A stretch of 64,000 nt of DNA from contig JAHBTX010000006.1 in assembly GCA_019638395.1 (NCBI GenBank), forward strand, positions 1-64,000, given 5' to 3'. Origin of the DNA: Cyclobacteriaceae bacterium. GTDB lineage: Bacteria; Bacteroidota; Bacteroidia; Cytophagales; Cyclobacteriaceae. The notes beneath the pieces are model-generated. The model ran no database searches, was not told the origin of the DNA, and saw only the letters and a list, made by a program, of their open reading frames with translations. Below are positions 1-8,430 of this stretch, in pieces. The translations under genes and the position numbers were made by a program. How positions within the stretch are numbered: the first letter of the stretch is position 1; the number at the start of each line of letters is the position of its first letter.

Positions 1-91
1 TGTAACCCGCCTAAGTATGGATACGCAAAAACAGTATCCCAAAATCATAAAATGAATCTGTAAATCTAAAATGGATAAAACTATAAATGAT

Positions 92-1351
92 CTAACCAAC
101 AGCCACTATATAAAGTGCTTCGGCTGGAAGGTGAGTTTGCGCAAGTTCCATTAGTGTGCTTGGGGTGGTTTCTGATATCTTGTTGAAGATGTAATTATAA
201 AAATCAGGATTTAAGTTATGAGTGCGGATGGTTTTTATTTTTTCCATTACCGCGAATGGATTGGCAGTATCTAACTGCAATCCGCCAAGTAGGTGGTTTC
301 GTGCCAGCATTAACTCGGTATCTGAAACGGGCTTATCGCAGATGGATTTAACCTCGTTCTTAATTTCGGAAATTGCCAACTCACGATCTTCCTTGTTTAC
401 ATCGGTTCCAATCAAAAAAACCGAATCGTTGACAAATGATGAAATGGAGGAATGAATACCGTATGTAAGACCCTTCTCTTCTCTCAGGTTTTTCATCAGC
501 TTGGAGCCAAAGTAACCACCTAATAAATGATTCAGTAGTATAAGTTGCGGATAGTCCGCATGGTTTCGATTTATACTTCGCTTGCCCAGGCGTAAGGATG
601 TTTGAATGCTGTCTGGCTTATCAATTAATTGTGAATGGTTAAGACCAGTAGCAATAAAATCAAGAGTTAGTGGTTGCGAATGTGAATTAAGTTTGTTCAG
701 GTTTTCTTTTAGAATAGTGCTTGTAGACACGTTCAGTTTACCGGTAACATAGACTTCGAACGGGGTAAATCTGTTTTTAAAAAATTGATGAAGATCATCG
801 CGCTGAATTGTTTGAAGATGGGGTTGATCTAAGGTTGCTCCGTAAGGATGTTGTTCTCCAAAAATATTTTTCCGGATGTTGCGGCTCGCAACAAAACTAT
901 TTTTTTCAAGATTTAATTTCAGGTTTTGACTGAAGATATCTTTTGCCTGGTTTAATTCAGCCAATGGAAAAACAGGATTAGTTACTACTTGAAAAAACAC
1001 TGGCAGTATTTCTGTAACATTAGAAGCCAACGAGTATAGCGTAACAGAAGTAAAATCAAGCCCGGCTGAAATTTCTACGGAAGCTCCATAAAGATCAAAC
1101 CAGGTAGCAATCTGGTATGCTGTTTTTCCAGGAATCCCTTTGTCTAAAAGTTGAGATGTGAAATGTGCTACTCCGGGTGCGGGTTCGTACCATTTTCCGG
1201 ATTTAAACAATAACTCAATTTTGATAACATCTTGTTGTACAAAATCAAGGCAGACTAAATTACACCCATTGGTAAGTGTTGTAATTTCAGGCTCTGGTAA
1301 TTGAAAATTTTCTAAAGCTGAAAATTGTGGAGCGGATTTTCTATCGAGCAT
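92..1351 (-). CDS. M16-family (insulinase/PqqL-like) peptidase homologue, probably non-catalytic subunit
   Basis: 419 aa with the M16B fold. M16 proteases act as pairs: one subunit carries the zinc motif HxxEH, the other supplies an Arg/Tyr substrate-binding pair. Here the zinc motif position reads HFTSQ (residues 63-67), so Glu and the second His are missing, whereas the Arg/Tyr segment REEKGLTYG is intact near residue 290. This is the pattern of the non-catalytic partner. No signal peptide is evident. The gene starts 3 nt after porV stops, so it is probably cotranscribed with the type IX secretion genes. A catalytic partner is not in the window and could lie beyond the left edge. Family call is firm; inactivity is inferred from the motif. 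Confidence 0.88.
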   Translation of the reverse strand: MLDRKSAPQFSALENFQLPEPEITTLTNGCNLVCLDFVQQDVIKIELLFKSGKWYEPAPGVAHFTSQLLDKGIPGKTAYQIATWFDLYGASVEISAGLDFTSVTLYSLASNVTEILPVFFQVVTNPVFPLAELNQAKDIFSQNLKLNLEKNSFVASRNIRKNIFGEQHPYGATLDQPHLQTIQRDDLHQFFKNRFTPFEVYVTGKLNVSTSTILKENLNKLNSHSQPLTLDFIATGLNHSQLIDKPDSIQTSLRLGKRSINRNHADYPQLILLNHLLGGYFGSKLMKNLREEKGLTYGIHSSISSFVNDSVFLIGTDVNKEDRELAISEIKNEVKSICDKPVSDTELMLARNHLLGGLQLDTANPFAVMEKIKTIRTHNLNPDFYNYIFNKISETTPSTLMELAQTHLPAEALYIVAVG

Positions 1352-1354
1352 TAG

Positions 1355-2509
1355 TTAATCTGTGACAGAGTCCTTTTCACGTGCCTTGCCTTCGAAGTTC
1401 AACATAACGGTGATACGCAAGGTTTCGGCAAGTGCATTTTCTCTTTTGTTGGTTGGTACAAGGTAGGCAAGGTCGAGCCCGAATTGGTTTTTGCGTAAAC
1501 CTATACCGGCTGTCAGGTATTTTCTATTTCCTTTATCTTGCGCTTCATGAAAATAACCTATCCTTCCGGCTAACGTGTTGTCATACCAGTATTCCATTCC
1601 GGTTGAGGTCATGAATTCTCTGATCTCTTCGCGGAAACCACCGGATGCATCGGTAAAAGATCCAAAGATTCCACTTAATAGTGGTGTTGCATTATTGCGG
1701 GGTGGGCTTGGCACCAAGAGTTTGTTAAAATCCAACGCAAGTGTGAGCTTGTTTTTAGGGTCAAGTTCCATCGTATAAGCCCCGCCCATTCTTAAATTAG
1801 TTGGAATAAAATCCCGGTTGTTAGCATCAGAGTAAGAAATTTTAGCTCCGAGGTTAGTAATGGCCGCGCCTAATGACATGGTTGAATTTCGGGAGGATAA
1901 GGGTTTGGTATAGTAAACGCCAAGATCAACCGCTACTGAATTGCCCGGACGCGCATCAATGTTTCCGGTAGATAAGGCGCCCGTTAAATTTGAGTGGATA
2001 TAACGTAATGCTCCACCTATGGCCAACTCTTCTGTGAGTAGTCGTGAATAAGTTACATCGAATGAAAATTCGCGGGGGTTAAATCTTCCAAGATCTTCGT
2101 TGCTTAACCCTCTGAATTGAATTTCACCTAAGTCAAAATATTTCATAGAGGCGGCTACGGTTTGTTCGCGGCCCAACTTGTAAAATCCTGACAAATAAAA
2201 AACATACATGTCGTTAATGATTTTACCAAGCCAAGGTGTATAAGAACCGGAGATACCATAGCCTAAGCCATTATCAATAAAGGCAAGTTTTCCTGCATTC
2301 CAATAAGCTGAATTTACATCGGCAGAAGTGGCTACGCCCACATCGCCCATACCGGCAGCGCGTGCATCAGGAGTTATGGTAAGAAAGGGTACGGCTGTTG
2401 TTATTACCCTATTGGTACTATCCTGACCAATGAGGGTACCTTGCTGAGGTTGGGTAAAACCTACTATAGTAAGAAACAGAAAAAAGACAAGCAGACTTAA
2501 CTTATTCAT
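1355..2509 (-). CDS. porV: Type IX secretion system outer-membrane protein PorV (LptO)
   Basis: 384 aa from the ATG at 2509; a TTG two codons upstream is a less likely start. PorV is an FadL-like outer-membrane beta-barrel that receives type IX substrates from the translocon and hands them to the sortase PorU. Visible features are an N-terminal signal peptide (MNKLSLLVFF onward, cleavage after about residue 20), the conserved early segment TPDARAAGMGDVGVAT, and alternating beta-strand sequence to the end. It follows porU by about 27 nt and precedes the M16 gene by 3 nt. The porU-porV adjacency is usual in Bacteroidota and supports both calls. Confidence 0.95.
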   Translation of the reverse strand: MNKLSLLVFFLFLTIVGFTQPQQGTLIGQDSTNRVITTAVPFLTITPDARAAGMGDVGVATSADVNSAYWNAGKLAFIDNGLGYGISGSYTPWLGKIINDMYVFYLSGFYKLGREQTVAASMKYFDLGEIQFRGLSNEDLGRFNPREFSFDVTYSRLLTEELAIGGALRYIHSNLTGALSTGNIDARPGNSVAVDLGVYYTKPLSSRNSTMSLGAAITNLGAKISYSDANNRDFIPTNLRMGGAYTMELDPKNKLTLALDFNKLLVPSPPRNNATPLLSGIFGSFTDASGGFREEIREFMTSTGMEYWYDNTLAGRIGYFHEAQDKGNRKYLTAGIGLRKNQFGLDLAYLVPTNKRENALAETLRITVMLNFEGKAREKDSVTD

Positions 2510-2536
2510 ACTCAAGTTCTAAGGGGGTAAAGGTAG

Positions 2537-5500
2537 TTAATTAAGCACAATTAGCTTTGTAAATTGCTCATTTTTCGAGCCATCCAATAATGAACGAACG
2601 GATAGTTTACCCACATATATACCCCGGCCTAATTTTGTTCCGGAGGCTGAGTGTCCATTCCATTCGGTAAGTGTAACCCGGTATTGACTGGCTAAAACCT
2701 CGAAATGTTGTTCTAGTATTTTATTTCCGGCCAAATCAATAATGCTTACCCAAACTTCCAGGTCTTCGCCTGGCCGGGTGTGGGTAAACTCAAGTGTTGT
2801 GTGGCCTTCAAACGGGTTAGGATAATTTACAAATTGCTCTATTTCAATAGTGCTGCCATCGGTAACCACAAAGGGTACGGTTACCGTAGCGGTGTTATTA
2901 TGGGTATCGGATGCGGTTAGGGTAATGGTGTGGTTTCCTTTTTCCAAGCCATCAAGCGGGTAAAGTACCATCCCTTTTTTGTAAGAGTCCACGTCCGCAA
3001 GGTAGTAATCATTTATATTCTGAGAGGGCCCGTTATCTAACGAAAAATAAATTTCTTTACCTGCAGGGAAGTTTGTGATGTTGATACCGCTTTCATCGGA
3101 AAGCAAAGCAACAATGCGGGTTGACGGCCCCACAATGCCACCCGAAACAAAAGTGGTATCGCCCAAAAATAATTTTATTCGAGGCGGTGTGTTATCTGCA
3201 ACTACAGATGTATTGAGCCCACCAATGGATTGATAACTAAAACCACTTGCTGATTGGGAATTATTGAAAGCATAACCCGTAACGGTGCCCACTGAAGGAT
3301 TAACAGCTACATTTTTAGTGAGTACAAAATTAACTTCAAACTCACCTTGTGCTATTAATGTTTGACCCCGGTACAATGTATTTGAAAGTTCTGAATAAGT
3401 GAATGGTGAATTTTCATCTCCTTTTGTGCTTTTGGTAACGGGCTCGTCATATATAGTTAGCATCATCTTGCCTGCATAATTTTCGTTTTGTACACCTGCA
3501 TTTTCGATGTGGCCTTTTATTTTTATTTTGGATAGACCAGTGAGTGTGGTTGCCCCTGCAGTGGTAGTAATCTCATCAAATACAATTTGATTTTGTGGTA
3601 AAGCCAGTTTCATACTAGGGTCGGCCAGCAACGAAAAATTTCGATTGGCAACACCACTGGTGCTGTTGTTTTTGGTAATGCGAAAAGTTGAGCCGAGATC
3701 GGGGTATTGATTATTCGTTTTGGTAAACAAAGCTTCATAGAAAGCACGATTCAATGTAAAATTTGTGCTGGAATTAACCGGTCGGGCGGATGTAACCAGC
3801 CCAATACTTCCGCCCTGCTGTTGTAGTAATGTTAATTCACCACTTGTTAGCTGCATAGGGTCATCGTGCCGGCCAAACTCGCAGGTAGCGGTAACAAATA
3901 GTGGGTATTGCTTTTTATTTTTCCAGCCCTTTACCATTTCATCATCCAGTATGCGTTCATCCATCCACACGCGTTCGGAACCATGACCGGTAAAGTTTAC
4001 GATTAAAGCACCCTTGCGAATGGCGAGGTCTAACGCTTTGGCTGCTTCCGGGCTGGTTTGACCACTGGCGCGTGTAATCTGCTCGTATGAGTCAACAAAG
4101 AATCTGCGGGTAGTCATGGCCGGATAAGTTTGTTCCACATACGTTGCGAGTTGATCGGCTTGCGAATGATGAATGTTAAAGTCGCCATCATCGGCCACAA
4201 ACAGAATTTCATTTTGCCAGGCTCCGCTATTGGTATCGTATTCAATCAGTTTATCCACCACGGCCTTAGCTTCCGATAAGTTTTTAACCGGTAAACGCCC
4301 AATGCCCAGATCAAGTGTATGATTTTGGGCGGGCGATTCGAACCAATCGCCTTCGTGCAAATCCATAAATGCATAATAGTCGTCAGACGAATAAGTTTCC
4401 AGTGGGCTTAACGAGTTGCGCGATTGGTAAATGGGTACAAAGTTGGAGTTATTAAAAACGCGATTCTTATAATCGTATGATCCACGTCCAAAAATCAATA
4501 CGTGCTGAAGTACCGAACCCGGCTGTATAAAATAACTTCTGATAAAATCGCGTATGGCTGTAAAGTCTTGTTTGCCCCCTGCATACTCGTGGTAGATTTT
4601 ATCGACCGTAACTACGGCAACTGATATACCCTGTTGTTGGCGATGATTGGCCAGGCGTTGTGCTTCTGATACAAATTCAGTGTGCGTTACTATTAAAAGT
4701 TGTGGTGCTGTGCTTCCGCGCAGGTTTTGATTAGCCACAACGCCTTCAAAAACCGGTGCTGAAAGTTGAGTTGGATTTATGGCTGCAAAGGTGCGCAGGT
4801 TTTCAGATGGTGCAGCAAAGTTGATTTTACCTGCTGCTAGTGTAAAAGCTTGTTGTATGGCGTGCTCAGGGTCTGTTACATCCCAAATTTGTAAACTACT
4901 TACAGCATTTGAAATTTCGTAAGCTGATATGGGTGCTTCTACGCTGCCTGCTGATCTAAAAAGAATTTGAGAACCACGCATGACAAGCTTTCGCGAAAGC
5001 GTCAGCAGAAAAAAATCGAGGTACCCAACAGAAAGCCCGGAGGCTCCTTTTGTAAACTGATAACGGAAATCCTGATTAAGGTTTGTACTTGCCCCAACCG
5101 TAGTTGAATTAAGAATAATTGTATCGGCTTTTATTTTTCCCTTTACTCCATAACGGGTATTGGGCACGGCATCAATAGCCTGGGTTAACACCGTATTGTT
5201 ATTGTAAGTTACCGTAAACGAAGAAGGTGAAATAGATTGCGCCATTACATGCGATACCAATTTTATCTGTGAGTTTTCAACAATGTCGCTAATTTCAAAG
5301 CGAATGGTAGCCGATGTACTGGCATCGAATTGTTCGCCAAACCACTGCCGTCCCGATTTTAACAGGTTGTATTTTTCGGTTTCATAGAATGCAATATCCT
5401 GATAGGTAGAAATTACAGGATGTGTACCGGTTATGCTTTCGCGTGTAGTTATACGCTTTCCGGGTTCAGTTCCAATTGTAAGGAAATAATAATTTTTATC

Positions 5501-5905
5501 GGTGAATAAATTGTTTTCGTATTCCATAATCTGCTTTTGCAGATTGTATTGATAGCGGTCGGGCCCCTGTGCAAAAAACCGAATAACATCGTTGTTGTTA
5601 AAGCGGCCATCTTGTTCGCCCGTAACTTGGATAGCAATTTGTGTAAGATCGGTTTTGCGCGGCTTACTATTGGCTTGTGGCAACATGCCGGGCTGGCCTG
5701 TATAAATCTGAATGTTTCGGGGGTCAATCTGGTCGGGATTAACTCCTGCCTGCCGTAGTAAAGAATAATTAATTTGAACTACACCATCGGCCGTTACTGA
5801 AAACTTATACCAGTTACCTGTACGCAATACCGAATTGGTTTGAGCCACCAAAACGGTAGCCAAAGCCCAAAAGATTAAACAAAGCGCAAACTTGCTTGCG
5901 GCCAT
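2537..5905 (-). CDS. porU: Type IX secretion system sortase PorU (C25 gingipain-like)
   Basis: 1122 aa. PorU is the outer-membrane-associated cysteine protease/transpeptidase that removes the C-terminal signal of type IX cargo and attaches the cargo to A-LPS. A signal peptide covers the first 20 or so residues. The C25 domain occupies the middle; catalytic His is in TGHGSE (about residue 641) and catalytic Cys in TATCEFGRHDD (about residue 675). The end, with YPNPFEGHTTLEF and GRGIYVGKLSV, resembles the type IX C-terminal domain, as is known for PorU itself. It begins 2 nt after pssA stops, so its expression is tied to phospholipid synthesis genes. Confidence 0.95.
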   Translation of the reverse strand: MAASKFALCLIFWALATVLVAQTNSVLRTGNWYKFSVTADGVVQINYSLLRQAGVNPDQIDPRNIQIYTGQPGMLPQANSKPRKTDLTQIAIQVTGEQDGRFNNNDVIRFFAQGPDRYQYNLQKQIMEYENNLFTDKNYYFLTIGTEPGKRITTRESITGTHPVISTYQDIAFYETEKYNLLKSGRQWFGEQFDASTSATIRFEISDIVENSQIKLVSHVMAQSISPSSFTVTYNNNTVLTQAIDAVPNTRYGVKGKIKADTIILNSTTVGASTNLNQDFRYQFTKGASGLSVGYLDFFLLTLSRKLVMRGSQILFRSAGSVEAPISAYEISNAVSSLQIWDVTDPEHAIQQAFTLAAGKINFAAPSENLRTFAAINPTQLSAPVFEGVVANQNLRGSTAPQLLIVTHTEFVSEAQRLANHRQQQGISVAVVTVDKIYHEYAGGKQDFTAIRDFIRSYFIQPGSVLQHVLIFGRGSYDYKNRVFNNSNFVPIYQSRNSLSPLETYSSDDYYAFMDLHEGDWFESPAQNHTLDLGIGRLPVKNLSEAKAVVDKLIEYDTNSGAWQNEILFVADDGDFNIHHSQADQLATYVEQTYPAMTTRRFFVDSYEQITRASGQTSPEAAKALDLAIRKGALIVNFTGHGSERVWMDERILDDEMVKGWKNKKQYPLFVTATCEFGRHDDPMQLTSGELTLLQQQGGSIGLVTSARPVNSSTNFTLNRAFYEALFTKTNNQYPDLGSTFRITKNNSTSGVANRNFSLLADPSMKLALPQNQIVFDEITTTAGATTLTGLSKIKIKGHIENAGVQNENYAGKMMLTIYDEPVTKSTKGDENSPFTYSELSNTLYRGQTLIAQGEFEVNFVLTKNVAVNPSVGTVTGYAFNNSQSASGFSYQSIGGLNTSVVADNTPPRIKLFLGDTTFVSGGIVGPSTRIVALLSDESGINITNFPAGKEIYFSLDNGPSQNINDYYLADVDSYKKGMVLYPLDGLEKGNHTITLTASDTHNNTATVTVPFVVTDGSTIEIEQFVNYPNPFEGHTTLEFTHTRPGEDLEVWVSIIDLAGNKILEQHFEVLASQYRVTLTEWNGHSASGTKLGRGIYVGKLSVRSLLDGSKNEQFTKLIVLN

Positions 5906-5907
5906 CG

Positions 5908-6588
5908 TTATTTTTTTTCTACACCTGCCAATCGCGAAACTAACGAGACACCAATATAAAATAGTATGATGAATGGTATTGCCCCGGCCTGGAAGATAAG
6001 TAATAACAATACAGCTACAGCCAAAAAGGTAAACCGGAGCTGATTACCCTGCCAACCGAAGTTTTTGAATTTTAATGCGAATAAAGGCAAGGGTGCCACC
6101 AGCAGCAATGAAAATGCAATTGCAATTGCCGCTAATATATAAGGTGAGAAAACAAATGTTAGAATTGCCTCTGGTAAAAATGGCAAGGCCGACAGGAACA
6201 AGGCATTGGCCGGAGTGGGAACTCCAATAAAGGAATCGCTTTGGTTGGTATCGATATTAAATTTAGCCAAACGCAAGGCAGAAAAAACAGCAATTAGCAG
6301 TGCAACATAAGGCAATAGACCGGTGTTAGTCCCCATCCATTTATAAACCATAAGAGCAGGCAATACACCAAAACTAACTACATCGGCAAGCGAATCAAGT
6401 TCTTTACCAATAGGAGATGATACGTTTAGCAACCGCGCAGCAAAGCCATCGAAGAAATCAAACACACACGCGGCCCAGATAAAATAAGCGGGTTCAATTT
6501 TATTGGTGAATAAACTGATTAAACCGAGGCATCCGCAAACAAGATTGGCGCATGTAAGTGCATTGGGAATATGACGCAACAAACTCAT
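5908..6588 (-). CDS. pssA: CDP-diacylglycerol--serine O-phosphatidyltransferase
   Basis: 226 aa integral membrane enzyme of the CDP-alcohol phosphatidyltransferase family. It makes phosphatidylserine from CDP-diacylglycerol and serine, the precursor of phosphatidylethanolamine. The signature D-x2-D-G-x2-A-R-x8-G-x3-D-x3-D is present around residues 43-67 (DFFDGFAAR then GKELDSLAD). Hydrophobic segments fill the rest. Its ATG overlaps the stop of the upstream metallo-hydrolase gene as ATGA, suggesting translational coupling, and porU begins 2 nt downstream. Confidence 0.94.
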   Translation of the reverse strand: MSLLRHIPNALTCANLVCGCLGLISLFTNKIEPAYFIWAACVFDFFDGFAARLLNVSSPIGKELDSLADVVSFGVLPALMVYKWMGTNTGLLPYVALLIAVFSALRLAKFNIDTNQSDSFIGVPTPANALFLSALPFLPEAILTFVFSPYILAAIAIAFSLLLVAPLPLFALKFKNFGWQGNQLRFTFLAVAVLLLLIFQAGAIPFIILFYIGVSLVSRLAGVEKK

Positions 6589-7238
6589 CGGGTAACAGGT
6601 ATTGCACAGAAAGGATTGGTAAGTTTTTCTTCACCCACCGTGGTGGTGTTGCCATGGCCGGCATAAACAATGGTTTCGTCAGGCAATGCAAATACCTTTT
6701 CTTGAATGCTTTTAATAAGCGTGTTATAATCGCCACCTGGTAAATCTGTGCGACCAATGCTGCTTTCGAATAACACATCGCCACTCAATAACGAGTTTGA
6801 TTGGGAATGGTAAAACCCAATATGACCCGGGGCATGGCCGGGTAAAAGCATCGTAAGCATAGTAGTGTTTCCAAATAAAACCGGTTGGTGTTCTTTCAAA
6901 AACAAATCGGGTAACGTTTCACTATATAAAGGGAATCCATAATTGGAAGCGTAACTTTTAACAGCTTGTAAAACGGGCAATTCCTTCTCGTGAATCAGGA
7001 AGGGTACCTGGTATTTAGACTTTATAAAATGGTTGCCTAATACATGGTCGATATGGCAATGTGTATTGAGCAACAACTTTACAGTTAGTTTACTGCTTTC
7101 AATAAACTGTGCTAATTCTTTTTTTTCGTGAGCTTCGTAACAGCCCGGATCAATAACTACGGCTTCACCGGTTTCGTCATACACTACAAACGTGTTCTCC
7201 TGAAACGGATTAAAGGTGAAGGTTTCAATTTTTATCAT
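6585..7238 (-). CDS. MBL-fold metallo-hydrolase (glyoxalase II-like)
   Basis: 217 aa from the ATG at 7238; the frame stays open further upstream to 7334 but the extra 32 residues are not family-like and would run into the divergent gene's leader. The metallo-beta-lactamase zinc motif is intact (THCHIDH), followed by PGHAPGHIGF, LSGDVLF and a final YAGHG, which together supply the two-metal site. Such proteins hydrolyse thioesters such as S-lactoylglutathione, but the natural substrate here is unknown. It is the first gene of the operon leading to pssA, porU and porV, with a 4-nt overlap to pssA. Confidence 0.9.
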   Translation of the reverse strand: MIKIETFTFNPFQENTFVVYDETGEAVVIDPGCYEAHEKKELAQFIESSKLTVKLLLNTHCHIDHVLGNHFIKSKYQVPFLIHEKELPVLQAVKSYASNYGFPLYSETLPDLFLKEHQPVLFGNTTMLTMLLPGHAPGHIGFYHSQSNSLLSGDVLFESSIGRTDLPGGDYNTLIKSIQEKVFALPDETIVYAGHGNTTTVGEEKLTNPFCAIPVTR

Positions 7239-7256
7239 CTTGTAAAAGTAATAAAT

Positions 7257-7297
7257 CCTTTCAGGTCTTTGTGCGGATAATGAAAAGACCTGAAAGG
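7257..7297. repeat. 14-bp perfect inverted repeat in a divergent intergenic region
   Basis: CCTTTCAGGTCTTT (7257-7270) and its exact complement (7284-7297) are separated by 13 nt, between divergently transcribed genes. No terminator is expected here, so it may be an operator, a leader hairpin, or one of the dispersed palindromes found elsewhere in this window. Confidence 0.7.
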
Positions 7298-7368
7298 TTT
7301 GATTGAGTAGAAAATTTAAAGAGGAAACAACCATTTACCACTGTACTTTTATTGCGTTAATAAAAATT

Positions 7369-8421
7369 ATGATCGATTACCTGATTGTAGGGCAAGGGTT
7401 GGCAGGCTCCTGCCTGGCTTGGGAGTTAAAACAGCAGGCCAAACGTGTTTTGGTTCTTGATAAACCCGAAAAAAATTGCAGCTCGGTAATTGCTGCGGGC
7501 TTGTTTAACCCCATAACGGGTAAGTTAATGGCGCGCACGTGGCTTGCCGAAACTCTTTTTAAAACAGTTTTTGATTTTTATCCAAAGGTAGAACGCGTTT
7601 TAAACCAGAAGTTTTTTTACCCCATGCCCTTGTACCGGCCCTTCCTATCCATACAAGAACAAAACGAATGGATGGGGTATAGTGCTTTGCCCGAAATTAA
7701 AAAGTTTATTACAGCGGTTTACACCAGCAGCACTTTTGGCCACCAGGTCTATGATAACTTTGGCGGACTTGTTACCAGCCAATGTGGTTATGTGGATGTA
7801 CCCGAATTTTTGAACAGTGTGCGCGCATGGTTAATTGAGCAAAACTCGTTTTTGGAAGAGTGGTTTGATGAAACACAATTACAAATTGAAGCGCAACAAA
7901 TAACCTATAAACAATGGCAGGCGCGCGCCATTGTATTTTGCACGGGCACTTCTTTAATCAAACTTTGGAAACCGCTGCCGGTAAAACCCCTCAAGGGCGA
8001 AACGTTAACAATTAAATTGCAAGAAAATCCTGAACTGATTTACAACCGGGGTGTTTACATTGTGCCGGGTGCAGTCAATTACCATAAAGTGGGTGCAACT
8101 TATCAGGCACAGGAGCTAACAGAAACAATAACAGACCGTGCCAGGGCCGAGTTAGAGGCAGGTGTAGCAGGTTTGCTCAAGTTGCCTTTTAAAACGGTAG
8201 CCCAAAATTGGGGTATGAGGCCAACCTCGCCCGACCGCAGGCCCATGTTAGGGCAACATCCTAATTTCAAAAATGTTGCTATTTTTAACGGTTTGGGTAC
8301 CAAAGGTGTAAGCTTGGCCCCTTATTTTGCTGCACATCTGGCCAACTGGCTAACAGGAATCAGCGAAATTATGCCAGCAGTAAATATTAACAGGTTTAAA
8401 GCGTTATATTCGAAATCTTAG
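7369..8421 (+). CDS. FAD-dependent oxidoreductase (DAO family)
   Basis: 350 aa from the ATG at 7369, chosen because the Rossmann segment DYLIVGQGLAGS begins right after it; an ATG-less open frame extends upstream to 7303. The N-terminal GxGxxG motif and the acidic LVLDKP strand end bind FAD. The segment LKGETLTIKL and the C-terminal GLGTKGVSLAPYFA match the D-amino-acid oxidase/glycine oxidase-like fold. Substrate is unknown. A 9-nt gap to the next gene suggests one transcript. Confidence 0.88.
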   Translation: MIDYLIVGQGLAGSCLAWELKQQAKRVLVLDKPEKNCSSVIAAGLFNPITGKLMARTWLAETLFKTVFDFYPKVERVLNQKFFYPMPLYRPFLSIQEQNEWMGYSALPEIKKFITAVYTSSTFGHQVYDNFGGLVTSQCGYVDVPEFLNSVRAWLIEQNSFLEEWFDETQLQIEAQQITYKQWQARAIVFCTGTSLIKLWKPLPVKPLKGETLTIKLQENPELIYNRGVYIVPGAVNYHKVGATYQAQELTETITDRARAELEAGVAGLLKLPFKTVAQNWGMRPTSPDRRPMLGQHPNFKNVAIFNGLGTKGVSLAPYFAAHLANWLTGISEIMPAVNINRFKALYSKS

Positions 8422-8430
8422 AGGGATAGT

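Noticed and set aside
19..39. GGATAC/GTATCC hairpin at the left edge
   Set aside because: 6-bp stem without a T-tract; could occur by chance and context is cut by the edge.
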